From an uncultured Alteromonadaceae bacterium (GTDB lineage: Bacteria > Pseudomonadota > Gammaproteobacteria > Enterobacterales > Alteromonadaceae), in contig CAJXMO010000027.1 in the NCBI GenBank assembly GCA_913056495.1, forward strand, positions 1 through 44,333: a stretch of 44,333 bases of DNA, read 5' to 3'. A program made the translations under genes and the position numbers. Under the pieces are notes generated by a model that worked only from the letters and a program-made list of their open reading frames with translations, searched no databases and had not been told where the DNA came from. Position 1 is the first letter of the stretch. Each line of letters begins with the position of its first letter. Below, in pieces: positions 7,850-17,326 of the stretch.

Positions 7850-10447
7850 TTAACCTTGTGTAATATTGCCGCGAATTTGCACGCGGATATCGTCTTGTTC
7901 AACGGATGCGATTGACGGCAGTACTGAGCGTACAAACCAAATTGGTTTTGCGGCTCCCACGGTATTGAATCGCAGAATATTGCCGATGCTCCAACCGCCA
8001 GACCAACCTGCTGCCGGAATGGTGAAATACGGTAAGCTGGTTTGCGGATTGACTGGGCTAAAATCGACAGTGTTATTGCCGGTTGCCACCAAACCTAATT
8101 GCTCTCCGTAGAGTCTGAAATTTTCGCCGTCTAAATATTCGATGCGCCAGCGCTCTGTGATTGCGCCTCGGTTTGTCACTGTAATTGGATTGTTAATATC
8201 GTCAAAGCCAGCATCGCTAACATCGCCTGTCACATCGTTTGACCAGTTATCCTGCCAGACTGACTGGTCGAATACATTTTTAACCTGGGCAAATAAATCC
8301 TGTAGTTTCAACATTGAGCTAACGTATGTTTCACCGGCTGTATAGTCACGAGTTATCGGCAGCGCGGTATAAACCCGGTTGCTTTGCACACCGCTGACCA
8401 GCACTGTTTCTTCAATCATATCGAATGCTGTAAAAGGCGCGGTAAAGCCCTCATTTGGCCAGTCTGTATTGACGGTAACTATGCCGGTTTCTTGGTCTAA
8501 TGAATAATGCTGGTCGTCCGATGTATAAAGGCTAATACCATCGGCATCGACAATATCAACCCAGCCCACGTTAATACGGCCTAAATCAATAGTGTCGTTA
8601 ATGGCCGGAGTCGTTACTGCTTGTTCTTGGGTATTGTGAATAACGATTGTGCTGAATTGTCTGATAAACGGTACCCGGCCGTCCCGTGGTAAGCGAACCG
8701 GGTCGATACCTGTCAATTCTTCAGGCACTGCGGTATCACGGTAATAAACAAAATCGTATTCAATAGACTCCTGCAGTACAGGCGCATCAAATGTAATAGA
8801 AACGACACCATCAACCACAGTACCACTGCCGCCGGTTCCGGTAATATCGCCGTTTTCATCGGCTGATAATGAAACATCAACATCCGCTGGGGTTTTAGCT
8901 TTAATGTTCAGACTATCAACTTTGAAGTCTTCAACAGTGATATTAAAAACCGTTTCACTGGTCTCAGCGAGCAAGTTTTTAAGGTACATATTGTTGAACA
9001 GCTCAAGTGGTAGGTTTGTATTTGATTCTGTCCAGCGGATTTCGCCCGATTCATAATTAATAGTACCCACATCGGTTAGCGTTGTATTTTGGCTCATAAA
9101 AGTTCCAAAATTTTGCACTGTCGATTTTTTGAGTATTTGACCGTCTTTGTCATAAATGCGATCAATTGTTTTAGATGAGCTGGTTTGCGCTGTCACTTGT
9201 TCATATAGCAAGCTGGATTCAACAATTGCCGTATCGGCTGGTAATGTGTATGTGTATAAATTTGGGTCGTTGCCATCCACGTCGACATCATCCGTGGTCG
9301 CAGGCGGGTACGCATTTTGGCTGATATAGTTAAATGTAACCTTGGCACCCGTTGGTACATTTTGACTAAAAATTGCTTTTAGTTGACCATTTACATAACT
9401 AACGCTACCGAAAATTGTGCCTTCTTCATTGACTCTTAAGATTCTTGTAAAATTTGATAACCCAGCATGGGTCACACTGGTTTCAGTCCATTTTGCAATG
9501 GCGGTAATACTGCCGACGTTGGGTACATCGGTTATTTCAACGGTGACATTTTTCGTCGTCGAAAATGCAGTTTCAACAACGCTGACGGTTCTAACTTTGC
9601 CCGAGCCGTCATCATTTAATGGTTTGTACGCATCCGATGCTTCAACGCTAACTTGTGAATCTTCAACGAATACGCCCTTTATAAACGGCACCAGTTGAGT
9701 CTCGGTTTCATTCACAGTAATAACATCGTCACCCGCAGTGATGTCTTCAGCTAAAATTGTCACGCCAGCGTACTGTGCATTATCAACCAGCTCTGATGTC
9801 TGTCTTAAAACCGTTGGCTGTATATCGACATAACCACCTTCGGCCGGGTCATATACGCTGGCTGTTTTGGGGTAGTTGCGATTAAGTGGTGGGTCAATTT
9901 CTACTTGCTGGTATGTACCATAGTTTGTAATTTTGGTGACTTTAAAATATTGGCCACCTTTTTTTAAACCTTCGTCTTCCGGCTGACTGTATTCAATGCC
10001 GATGTAGTAAACTTTGTCTACCTCGAAATCGTAGCCTGTTGTTAAATACAGCGCCTCTGCATCAGCAAACTGCTCGCCCAGTATTTGTGAATCTGTAATC
10101 ACGATGGTTTTACCGGCATACCCGGCGACGCGTTCTTTTGCATCTGCATTTTGTTCGGCTTCATTGCTGCCAACAAATGCCATTACACTAACCCGGCTAT
10201 CTTCAGGTGGTTTGGCAATAATGATATGAGCATTGCCGTATGTTGTGGTGTTGGCAGTATCAACGGTTGCAAATACTTTGCGTAAACTAACGTTACCGTC
10301 TGAATGATCGATGGTACCCACGTTATCAAATATTTCATTGAGTTTGCCGTCTTCGACTATGTTGCTGGTGCGGAATCCACCAGCATCGGTTTCATCTGTC
10401 ATTTTTTGTGACTTGGCCAGCTTTATATCTGAGCGTGTAATTGTCAT
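7850..10447 (-). CDS. Large tail structural protein
   Basis: An 865-residue, almost entirely beta-strand protein rich in Thr, Val and Asp, beginning MTITRSDIKLAKSQKMTDETDAGGFRTSNIVEDGKLNEIFDNV. That opening is common in long tail proteins of transposable siphophages, but I cannot name a family with certainty. Strand-rich repeats resembling fibronectin- or Ig-like domains recur (for example GSVSYVNGQLKAIFSQNVPTGAKVTFNYIS and AKTPADVDVSLSADENGDITGTG). Position between tape measure/small tail protein and the adhesins points to the distal tail or central fibre. No enzymatic motif is visible. Confidence 0.6.
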   Translation of the reverse strand: MTITRSDIKLAKSQKMTDETDAGGFRTSNIVEDGKLNEIFDNVGTIDHSDGNVSLRKVFATVDTANTTTYGNAHIIIAKPPEDSRVSVMAFVGSNEAEQNADAKERVAGYAGKTIVITDSQILGEQFADAEALYLTTGYDFEVDKVYYIGIEYSQPEDEGLKKGGQYFKVTKITNYGTYQQVEIDPPLNRNYPKTASVYDPAEGGYVDIQPTVLRQTSELVDNAQYAGVTILAEDITAGDDVITVNETETQLVPFIKGVFVEDSQVSVEASDAYKPLNDDGSGKVRTVSVVETAFSTTKNVTVEITDVPNVGSITAIAKWTETSVTHAGLSNFTRILRVNEEGTIFGSVSYVNGQLKAIFSQNVPTGAKVTFNYISQNAYPPATTDDVDVDGNDPNLYTYTLPADTAIVESSLLYEQVTAQTSSSKTIDRIYDKDGQILKKSTVQNFGTFMSQNTTLTDVGTINYESGEIRWTESNTNLPLELFNNMYLKNLLAETSETVFNITVEDFKVDSLNIKAKTPADVDVSLSADENGDITGTGGSGTVVDGVVSITFDAPVLQESIEYDFVYYRDTAVPEELTGIDPVRLPRDGRVPFIRQFSTIVIHNTQEQAVTTPAINDTIDLGRINVGWVDIVDADGISLYTSDDQHYSLDQETGIVTVNTDWPNEGFTAPFTAFDMIEETVLVSGVQSNRVYTALPITRDYTAGETYVSSMLKLQDLFAQVKNVFDQSVWQDNWSNDVTGDVSDAGFDDINNPITVTNRGAITERWRIEYLDGENFRLYGEQLGLVATGNNTVDFSPVNPQTSLPYFTIPAAGWSGGWSIGNILRFNTVGAAKPIWFVRSVLPSIASVEQDDIRVQIRGNITQG

Positions 10448-10450
10448 GGG

Positions 10451-10819
10451 TTAAACCTCAATAAATCTTAATTCGATGTTGGTCATGTAATCAGGATCCG
10501 AATCGGCATAGCCCTGCAGCGGTATACCGCTGATGGCTTGCTGTGAAAAATCCCATTTCACTGTGTAGTCAGTGCCGTTGATAGTTAATGTAAATTCAGT
10601 ATCTACATTAGCCGCAGCGTGGTTCTCAAGCTGGGTAAATAACGCGAATGACTCAAAATCACTGACTAAAACTATCGGGCGGCCAGCTAATACGGTTGAC
10701 TGCTCAATCAATAAAGCGCCTGCGGTTGAAAATGTGTTTGCGGCGCTTACCGGGCTATAACCAAAGCGGTTTTGCCAAATAAATTCTGGTAGCTGAATTG
10801 TGTTATCAACTATGATCAT
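10451..10819 (-). CDS. Small minor tail protein
   Basis: A 122-residue protein (MIIVDNTIQLPEFIWQNRFGYSPVSAANTFSTAGALLIEQS...). It is of the size and place expected for a tape-measure-proximal tip component such as a small distal-tail or gpM/gp45-like protein, but no motif settles this. Strands EFTLTINGTDYTVKWDF and NIELRFIEV suggest a compact beta fold. It overlaps the tape measure stop by 4 bp. Confidence 0.55.
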   Translation of the reverse strand: MIIVDNTIQLPEFIWQNRFGYSPVSAANTFSTAGALLIEQSTVLAGRPIVLVSDFESFALFTQLENHAAANVDTEFTLTINGTDYTVKWDFSQQAISGIPLQGYADSDPDYMTNIELRFIEV

Positions 10820-13761
10820 GATGTTCTCTCAATGTCTTCTAGCTGACTTAAAAAATCACTTTCCTGGCTTGCGCCCTGGATTGTGAAGTTGAGCGAATCG
10901 ACTGCAAACGTGAGTTTGTTTAATGCTTCAGTGTTTGCATATAGCGCTTGTGAATCTCTTGCTGGGGCTTGAATTACACTGGGTACAGATACCGAATTTG
11001 AACTAGGTACAGAACTGCTCGTATTTGGCGATGATGCATTTTTTTGGCTGTTGCTCTTTTGTTTAGCGGCCAAACCTTCATCGATAAATTTTTGTGTATT
11101 CTCATCGATTTGCTTACGAATTTTATCTGCCTCTGTGGCGTAATACTCTTTCATATGCGGAAATGAGTTTTCTGTTGCGCCGCGGTTAAATTCAGCGAGC
11201 TTTTGACGCAGTGAATGGTTATCCATTTGTGAATAATCAGCGCCCTGGGTTGTCAACGTTCGTGACTCTGTTAAGTCTTTTCTGCTGTTGTCGGCGTTGT
11301 AGTCTTTGCGTTCGTTGTTGAGTTTTGTTTGTACATCCAATTGTTTTTGCAGCGCATCAGTCAAGTCATCAACTGGCTTTTTGGCGTCTTTGTTAGACTT
11401 GCCCAGGTCATCGGTTGCGTCAGACGCTTCCTTATGTTTTTTAATCAGCTCATTTAACTCACTTGTTAACCCATTGGCTGCTGCTGTCGCATGTATCGTT
11501 GGTGGTAGAGTAGTTCCGGTTGCATCCGCATATTTTTGCGCTGATTCAACCATTTTCTCAAATGCTTCAGATATTTTCTCTTTGCTTGCGGTTGTATCTT
11601 CAGTGACTTTTTTGAACGCATCAGCTGCAGCATCTGATGTTTTTTTCAGGGCAGCTGGTGATTCAATCCCTAGCAGTTTATAGGCTTCTTCCAGTTCGGT
11701 ATTTTTTTCAATTTGTTTGTCCATTTCACCGCGTAAACGTCGCAGTTCGTCAATCGCACGCTGAGCGCCAACTGGCATATCTTTTTCTAACGCTTCAATA
11801 TGTTTGTTTAATGCTTCTCTGGCTTTTTCAACTGAGCCTTCGTTTTTAATCCATTCTTTTGAAGTACTTCCTATCGCATCAATTGCTTTTAGTGCTGCAG
11901 CCTGAGTTTCAGCCAGTTCACTGTTCGCTTGTTTTAACGCTTCTTTTGATTTTTCAACGCCCTCTGCGTGATACACCCATTTATTGGTTGATTCATCCAA
12001 TACAAGGTTGCCAGATTCCTGTGCCGCAATCGCCTCTTTTAATGTGTCATAATAAATGCCGGTGTCGTCGGCAATTTTTAACAATTCTTTGGAAGCAGCA
12101 AGTCTGACTTTTTGGCCTTCTTCAATTGATGTGTTGAGTGCGTCTTGCGCTTTCCTATTTTCAAAATAGGCGGCTCCTAAATCGTATAGTCCTTTAACTG
12201 CGATTAAAGCAGAACCAACTAAACCTGCGCGGCCAAGCAAGGTGTTGAGCTTTCCTGTTTTAGACGTTGCTTTATCTATTTCTATGTTAGTGGGTTGGAT
12301 ACCTCTTTTAACAAAGTCAGATAATGCAGCAATACCAGCAGCAGCTCCGCTGACCACGTTTTTAAAGAATGAGCCCACTTTAAGCGCGGCCCAGGCAGTA
12401 ACCACTGCAGCTATTTCTTTGCGATACTCAACTAAAAAGCTAATTGTACTTTTAATGCCTTCGCCAATATTGATAATGGCGTCGGATATATCTTTGGCCC
12501 ATTTTTTCAGAGTGCCATCTTCGGCCATTTGTTTAAATCGGGCATTTACATCGGCAAGCTGCTCTTTAAGCCAGTCCATTGCGCCAGCTTCAGATATTTC
12601 ATTGTAAAACTGAGCAAGATTGTCTTTAGCGTTAGAGATTAAGCCGCTGAGCGTACTCATATTTTTTGCAGCAGAACCTTCAGCTTCTTTGGCGATGGTA
12701 TCCATTAGCTGTTGAATAACATCACGGCCAAGCTTGCCCTCGGTCGATAGTTTTTGCAGCTCTTGGGTATTTTTGCCTGTGGCTTTTTCAAGCAGCTCCC
12801 ACACAGGTACGCCGCGTTCAATCAGTTGCAGTATTTCTTCACCCTGCAGCTTTTGTTTAGCCCACGCTTGGCCAAGCGCAAGCGAAATGCCTTCGACCTC
12901 CTGAAAGCCACCACCCAATTTAAATGCCTGGTCGGTAATGGCTTGCAGGCTGCCATTCATTGGGTCAATACCGAAGCTTTTGAGCTTTACAAATACCTGG
13001 CTAACTTCTTCAAGTTGCAACGGCGTGTTTTTGGTAAAGTCTTTAACCCATGCTGTGGCTTGTTCACCAGCTTCAACACTGCCCATTAAGCCTTCAAACT
13101 GGATACGCAGTTTTTCGAATTTATCGCCGGTTGTGAAAATGCTTCGAAGTGAGTCAAATAATTTGTCTACGCCAACATAAGCAGCGCCTAAACCCACTAC
13201 GGTTTTAGTCAGTGAAGCAATACCAGCGCTACCAGTAACCGCACTGGGTTTGGTATTGTTAAGCGCTCTGTTTTTCTCAGCAATTTCTTGGCGGGTTTTA
13301 TTGGCCTGTGCCGCTAATTCTTTTTCGGCTCGTTTGAGTTCATCTGTATTGATATCCGCATCTTTGAGCGATTTAACGGTTTTATCCAGCTCAAAACGCT
13401 TGCCTTTGATTGCTGTTTCAGCTTTTTCAATTTCGGTTTTTAGGCGGGTAACTTCTTGTTTAAATTCGGCAGTATCATTGCCAGCATCAGCCGCTTGTTT
13501 TTCATAATCGGTTAATTCAGTTTTAAGTTTTCTGACGACTTCTTCTGAAGTATCGATTTCCTCATTGAGTAATTTAAATTCATCAATAACGGCTCGGTTC
13601 TGACCAATATCATCAAGCTGTTTGCCCAAATCGTCTAATGACTTTTCGGTTTTAGTTGCAGATGTAGACGTGCTTGTGAGTGAATCTTTTACTTTATCAA
13701 AAGCAGCACTGGCCAGATTTTTGGCCTTAATTGCAATTTCTAAAGCAAGATTTTTACCCAT
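10816..13761 (-). CDS. Tail tape measure protein
   Basis: A 981-residue protein. Residues 1-180 are a lysine- and glutamate-rich coiled coil. Residues about 190-410 match the tape-measure N-terminal family: LGAAYVGVDKLFDSLRSIF, KLRIQFEGLMGSVEAGEQA, FTKNTPLQLEEVSQVFVKLKSFGIDP, GQAWAKQKLQGEEILQLIERGVPVW. Two hydrophobic stretches near 445-480 and 520-545 may insert into the host membrane during ejection. Further coiled coils and a Ser/Asn-rich linker (about 905-945) precede the C-terminus. At about 0.15 nm per residue the tail would be near 150 nm. A hairpin lies between this gene and the tail tube gene. Confidence 0.88.
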   Translation of the reverse strand: MGKNLALEIAIKAKNLASAAFDKVKDSLTSTSTSATKTEKSLDDLGKQLDDIGQNRAVIDEFKLLNEEIDTSEEVVRKLKTELTDYEKQAADAGNDTAEFKQEVTRLKTEIEKAETAIKGKRFELDKTVKSLKDADINTDELKRAEKELAAQANKTRQEIAEKNRALNNTKPSAVTGSAGIASLTKTVVGLGAAYVGVDKLFDSLRSIFTTGDKFEKLRIQFEGLMGSVEAGEQATAWVKDFTKNTPLQLEEVSQVFVKLKSFGIDPMNGSLQAITDQAFKLGGGFQEVEGISLALGQAWAKQKLQGEEILQLIERGVPVWELLEKATGKNTQELQKLSTEGKLGRDVIQQLMDTIAKEAEGSAAKNMSTLSGLISNAKDNLAQFYNEISEAGAMDWLKEQLADVNARFKQMAEDGTLKKWAKDISDAIINIGEGIKSTISFLVEYRKEIAAVVTAWAALKVGSFFKNVVSGAAAGIAALSDFVKRGIQPTNIEIDKATSKTGKLNTLLGRAGLVGSALIAVKGLYDLGAAYFENRKAQDALNTSIEEGQKVRLAASKELLKIADDTGIYYDTLKEAIAAQESGNLVLDESTNKWVYHAEGVEKSKEALKQANSELAETQAAALKAIDAIGSTSKEWIKNEGSVEKAREALNKHIEALEKDMPVGAQRAIDELRRLRGEMDKQIEKNTELEEAYKLLGIESPAALKKTSDAAADAFKKVTEDTTASKEKISEAFEKMVESAQKYADATGTTLPPTIHATAAANGLTSELNELIKKHKEASDATDDLGKSNKDAKKPVDDLTDALQKQLDVQTKLNNERKDYNADNSRKDLTESRTLTTQGADYSQMDNHSLRQKLAEFNRGATENSFPHMKEYYATEADKIRKQIDENTQKFIDEGLAAKQKSNSQKNASSPNTSSSVPSSNSVSVPSVIQAPARDSQALYANTEALNKLTFAVDSLNFTIQGASQESDFLSQLEDIERTS

Positions 13762-13799
13762 GATTCACCCGGTTATTTATGCGGTTTCGGTTAACTGGA

Positions 13800-13828
13800 A
13801 AAATAGAGGGCAAAATACCCTCTATTTT
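13800..13828 (-). terminator. Hairpin (attenuator) between tail tube and tape measure
   Basis: A perfect 11-bp stem (AAAATAGAGGG/CCCTCTATTTT) with a 7-base loop. Read leftward, the 3' arm ends in a run of U residues, so it works as an intrinsic terminator after the tail tube gene. Since tape measure and tip genes lie beyond with no obvious new promoter, partial readthrough would give many tubes per tape measure. Confidence 0.7.
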
Positions 13829-13850
13829 AAATGCCTTTTAATATGCTGAA

Positions 13851-14609
13851 TTATTCAGCCGGTGTTACATCAATATATTCAAATGGCGCATCCTGGCCAT
13901 CCACTAATTTACAGTTACCTGACAGAGTGGTACTGACAAATTCGCTTGCCATAAAATCAACCGCTTCTGTTGGTGATACCGTCGCTTCAAATATTTCAAG
14001 TGTGCCGGGGTTGCCGGTTGCTAAATTGGTCATATCGCCTGTGATATTCATGCGAATTTGCGATTTGATCCCGCCTTTTACCTTGGTCCCGGTTAACGCG
14101 TTGTATTGGTACGTCAGTTTAATGTCGTCACCGTCTGCTAAACTGCCGCCCGGCTTGGCGCGAATTAAACCCAGTGCATAGTTAATTTCATATTCAGTCG
14201 CCGCAATCGGGCTGTCATCTAACGCTAATAAAGCAGAAATACCAGCAGATGCTAAGTTCTTATTAGCTAATGGCGTCCAGCGGCCATTCGCTAACAGTGT
14301 TACAAGTTCATCGGTAGCGTCTCCGCTGCCCTGGTTTATGGTTGCAGTGTCACCCAATAACGCCATAGCTAAAATATCAGCCGGTTGATCATCTATAGAA
14401 ATAGCCACAGTTGCCGGTTGAGCAATTGAAACTGAATCCAGCGCCTGGCCGTAAGTTGCCTTTTTCTTGGATGTGCGAGTGACTTGTTCACTGGGTGTAT
14501 TAATCGCTAATTGCGTTACGTTAATCGGGCCAATTTTGCCCTGGCTCACGCCCGTGGCACTTAAACGATCAATATAAATATTGCCTGATAATAATAAGCC
14601 GTTGCTCAT
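13851..14609 (-). CDS. Tail tube protein
   Basis: A 252-residue protein beginning MSNGLLLSGNIYIDRL. Pattern of siphovirus tube subunits: long strands, an insertion near ATVAISIDDQPADILAMALLGD, the segment YEINYALGLIRAKPGGSLADGDDIKLTYQYN, and IRMNITGDMTNLATGNPGTLEIFEATVSPTEAVDF. Tube subunits stack as hexamers around the tape measure. It is the first gene after gp37-like and the last before the hairpin, so it should be among the most abundant late products. No sheath gene accompanies it. Confidence 0.75.
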   Translation of the reverse strand: MSNGLLLSGNIYIDRLSATGVSQGKIGPINVTQLAINTPSEQVTRTSKKKATYGQALDSVSIAQPATVAISIDDQPADILAMALLGDTATINQGSGDATDELVTLLANGRWTPLANKNLASAGISALLALDDSPIAATEYEINYALGLIRAKPGGSLADGDDIKLTYQYNALTGTKVKGGIKSQIRMNITGDMTNLATGNPGTLEIFEATVSPTEAVDFMASEFVSTTLSGNCKLVDGQDAPFEYIDVTPAE

Positions 14610-14610
14610 G

Positions 14611-15030
14611 TTATGCTCCTTTTAGTCGCATTTGTGATGTAAAGGCCAGCGGGTAGTACGCAAAGCCGTCTGAAAATCTGGGTTTTGCCGGGGTGTTCAC
14701 TCTAAGCCATGGCCCGGTTGGACCGGCTTTTTTACCGGCTAATGCTTTAATGGTGCGGGTGATTAATTCACCCGCGTTTTCTGTTCTGCTTTGGCGTACA
14801 ACCACTATCACTAACCAGGTTTGTTTAATTGGCATGTACGCACCGCCGTTGCTGGTTTCAGGTAGCTGATCACCGTAGTACATTAAGTGCAAGCATGGGG
14901 TTCGCTGCGTCTCTTCTTTAATGTCAGCTAAATCCAGTAAGTAATTTACACTGCGTACGCCATCAACGTCGTTAAGCAACGCTTTTAGGTGTTCTTGAGC
15001 CGCTAAATAATCGTCTGTTATCTCAAACAT
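14611..15030 (-). CDS. Mu gp37-like protein (DUF1834), tail terminator candidate
   Basis: A 139-residue protein (MFEITDDYLAAQEHLKALLNDVDGVRSVNYLLDLADIKEETQ...). It has the DUF1834/gp37 layout: N-terminal helix pair, PCLHLMYYGDQLPE, then strands TWLVIVVVRQS and YPLAFTSQM. It sits in the conserved Mu order gp35-gp36-gp37 just before the tail genes. Such proteins cap the tail or join it to the head. Its start overlaps the gp36 stop by one base. Confidence 0.75.
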   Translation of the reverse strand: MFEITDDYLAAQEHLKALLNDVDGVRSVNYLLDLADIKEETQRTPCLHLMYYGDQLPETSNGGAYMPIKQTWLVIVVVRQSRTENAGELITRTIKALAGKKAGPTGPWLRVNTPAKPRFSDGFAYYPLAFTSQMRLKGA

Positions 15031-15458
15031 CAGATAAAACCTTTTGATTTATCGCGGGCAAATACACTGCCAGCTGACTGCATAATCGCCGTGTCTGAGG
15101 TTTGCGCTTTTGCGCCATTGTCTGCCACGCCCAAACTCAGTTCGCCTTTACCCACTGCTTTTAAAAACTTAATCGCATTTTGATAGCGCTCGGTAATATG
15201 CTCAGGTGCGTTATCCGTGCCTAAAAAGTAGCGCGCAATGTCACAACACAAGCGCTGCAATACTTTGGGGACCACTTGCAAAGGCAAGGTATAACGGCCA
15301 GCCAAATAACCATCTATTTCAGCACTGGCATCATTAATCGCCTGCTCTAAAACATCGGTATTAATCACATCCTGTGGGCTGTCTTCACGCTCGGTTAGCA
15401 AAATTAAATCCTGTTCACCAAAGCGTTTGGTCATATCGGTTTGGCTGGCATACGGCAT
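15030..15458 (-). CDS. Mu gp36-like protein (DUF1320), head-tail connector
   Basis: A 142-residue protein starting MPYASQTDMTKRFGEQDLILLTERED, a typical DUF1320/gp36 opening. LEQAINDASAEIDGYLAGRYTLPLQ followed by LQRLCCDIARYFL is the helical signature of HK97 gp6-like head-tail adaptors. It forms a ring beneath the portal in related phages. It lies in the gp35-36-37 order. Confidence 0.8.
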   Translation of the reverse strand: MPYASQTDMTKRFGEQDLILLTEREDSPQDVINTDVLEQAINDASAEIDGYLAGRYTLPLQVVPKVLQRLCCDIARYFLGTDNAPEHITERYQNAIKFLKAVGKGELSLGVADNGAKAQTSDTAIMQSAGSVFARDKSKGFI

Positions 15459-15460
15459 TG

Positions 15461-15940
15461 TTAAGCTCCTTGCTCAGCTTGCTGTTCCGCAATCGCTTTA
15501 TTTAATTCATCCTGATAAATTGCCCAGGCAGCATCCCGATCAGCAGCACTTGGTTTCACTTCCTGTGATTCACCCGCATCGTTGTCAAATTCAAACTTCA
15601 TATCATCGACAGTGGGCTTTTTCTCCGGGCGTTCATCCAGCAAAATAGCAATTAACGGGTGTAGGTGTTCGGCAACATCCGCCAGTTCAATATCCAACTC
15701 TACAGACTTAGCCAAATTTCCTGCGTCCAGGTCTGTTTTCTTTTCAGACGCTTGATTTGCTTCAGGCATTTGCACTTTAAGGTGTGGATCCGCTTTAAGT
15801 TTTTTAAGCTGTTCCTCGCTGACTTCTTCCGCTCGTAAATGGTTTTTACCCGGTAAAAACTTAAATCCAGCTCGCATATAGCTACGCTGATGCGGGAGCA
15901 TAACGACAATATCGTGCTTAATAGTTTTCTCATTAGCCAT
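15461..15940 (-). CDS. Mu gp35-like protein
   Basis: A 159-residue acidic protein between capsid and gp36. Its start (MANEKTIKHDIVVMLPHQRSYMRAGFKFLPGKNHLRAEEVSEEQLKKLKADPHL) resembles Mu gp35/HI1506-type proteins, which have a short beta-hairpin followed by a SAP-like helical element. The C-terminal 90 residues are low-complexity and acidic, probably disordered. The role is unknown in Mu and is assigned here only by order and the N-terminal pattern. Confidence 0.65.
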   Translation of the reverse strand: MANEKTIKHDIVVMLPHQRSYMRAGFKFLPGKNHLRAEEVSEEQLKKLKADPHLKVQMPEANQASEKKTDLDAGNLAKSVELDIELADVAEHLHPLIAILLDERPEKKPTVDDMKFEFDNDAGESQEVKPSAADRDAAWAIYQDELNKAIAEQQAEQGA

Positions 15941-16044
15941 CTCATATTCACTCTGCTAGTAGGTTAAAAACAGTTGGGTTATAAAAATGGGTTTCCTTAC
16001 CCAAGGTTCATCCCTGTGCGCCCATCGCTCAGTGAGTTGTTACG

Positions 16045-16938
16045 CTATGCCAACCAAGGCACTACCAGCACTTCAACTGCCTGATAGTTGGTATTGCTTG
16101 CGCCATTGGCTTTTTGCATGGCTTCAATCAAAGCTTTGGCCTTACTGCGGTTGCTTGGACCAACTACTAAAACATCCGGGTCAATGCCAAGTGGACGGCC
16201 TTTGTCTGATTTCAGGCTCATCATGCCTTCAACACCGGCATTAAAGTTGGCTTCAGTTAAATCCGCTTTTGACATAAAGGCTTGTTGCCAAAAGGCATAA
16301 CCCGCATTGACCCGCGCATCCACCCCATACAGGTATTCATCTGCCATAAAGACACGATCAGAATTACCGGCATCGGTTTTAGCCGTCAGTACGTAGTCTT
16401 TGCGCTTTTGGAAAATCATCGGCTTTAATGGGCGGCGAGTATCCAGTAGGAACCAAGCAGCACCCGCACCGGTTTGTAGGTTAGAAACCAGGGTTTCATT
16501 TTCGCCTTCACCCACCGGGTGCTCTTCATCAAAGAAGTTCTGGCCGTCATAACAGAGTGACGAATCGCCTTTGGCTAGCGCTTCAAAGACTAACTCGTCA
16601 GGGTGAGTGGCCGCGGCATAACCCATATCCTGAAACTTAGGCATGAGTACGCCAATGGTGTCATCTTCAATATATTCGGATGCGATACCTTCTGTGCCTT
16701 CAAACTTACGGTTTTTAAGTGTGTAAGAATGTAACGACATCTTGTTAACCTGGCGGTCACCAATCCATTCACGCAAGCGTGAAAATTCACCTAACCAGGC
16801 ATAATCTTCACTGGCCGTAGTGGATGGCACCACAGTCGCTATACGTTCATATTTAGGGGTGTAGGTTTGGCGGCCTTCGGCAAAGGCCGTTTTAACCGCC
16901 GTGTAAAGTGCCCGAAGTGCCGGTGCAGAAATATTCAT
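16045..16938 (-). CDS. Major capsid protein (Mu gpT-like)
   Basis: A 297-residue protein starting MNISAPALRALYTAVKTAFAEG, followed by YERIATVVPSTTASEDYAWLGEF and the closing segment LVVGPSNRSKAKALIEAMQKANGASNTNYQAVEVLVVPWL. This matches the Mu gpT family, which adopts the HK97 fold. Internal landmarks are FEGTEGIASEYIEDDTIGVL (E-loop/spine region) and NFFDEEHPVGEGE. The gene follows protease, scaffold and decoration genes, the usual morphogenetic order. No processing site is obvious at the N-terminus. Confidence 0.9.
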   Translation of the reverse strand: MNISAPALRALYTAVKTAFAEGRQTYTPKYERIATVVPSTTASEDYAWLGEFSRLREWIGDRQVNKMSLHSYTLKNRKFEGTEGIASEYIEDDTIGVLMPKFQDMGYAAATHPDELVFEALAKGDSSLCYDGQNFFDEEHPVGEGENETLVSNLQTGAGAAWFLLDTRRPLKPMIFQKRKDYVLTAKTDAGNSDRVFMADEYLYGVDARVNAGYAFWQQAFMSKADLTEANFNAGVEGMMSLKSDKGRPLGIDPDVLVVGPSNRSKAKALIEAMQKANGASNTNYQAVEVLVVPWLA

Positions 16939-16942
16939 GGTC

Positions 16943-17326
16943 TTAAACTCCCAATTCTACCCAAACACCATCCGCAGTTACTTGCGTAACTTTACCGGCT
17001 GTGCTTCGGCTGTTTGTGTCTGAATCGATAGAAACTTCGCTATCGCTTGAAAAATAAACTGTGCTGCTCACATGGCTGTCGAGTACATCACCCGCGTTGG
17101 CAAATAAATGCTCGCCCACTTCCACAGTGGCATACTCGGCTTTGTCGGCTCCGGCTGAGTTATCTACGCCTAAGCGAGTTACACCCGCGCACACGCCAAC
17201 CGTGCCCACGTTGGTTAATAAGCCAGACGCAGCAATTAAAATCGCAGGTTCGTCACCGGTCAGGGTTACGCCTGCAGCTAATGGGTAAGCGCGCTGCTTA
17301 CCGTCTCGTTTTGCAATAGCAGCCAT
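16943..17326 (-). CDS. Head decoration/capsid cement protein
   Basis: A 127-residue protein (MAAIAKRDGKQRAYPLAAGVTLTGDEPAILIAASG...) of small-beta-barrel composition, with AKRDG, LAAGVTLTGDEPA and AEYATVEVGEHLFAN, like the DUF2190/cement proteins beside capsid genes. Its ATG overlaps the protease stop (TAATG), so translation is coupled. It would bind the mature shell from outside. Confidence 0.6.
   Translation of the reverse strand: MAAIAKRDGKQRAYPLAAGVTLTGDEPAILIAASGLLTNVGTVGVCAGVTRLGVDNSAGADKAEYATVEVGEHLFANAGDVLDSHVSSTVYFSSDSEVSIDSDTNSRSTAGKVTQVTADGVWVELGV

Noticed and set aside
11306..13507. Several plus-strand frames across the tape measure gene
   Set aside because: They are complements of the coiled-coil codons (Ser-, Phe- and Leu-rich) and have no ribosome sites or recognisable content.
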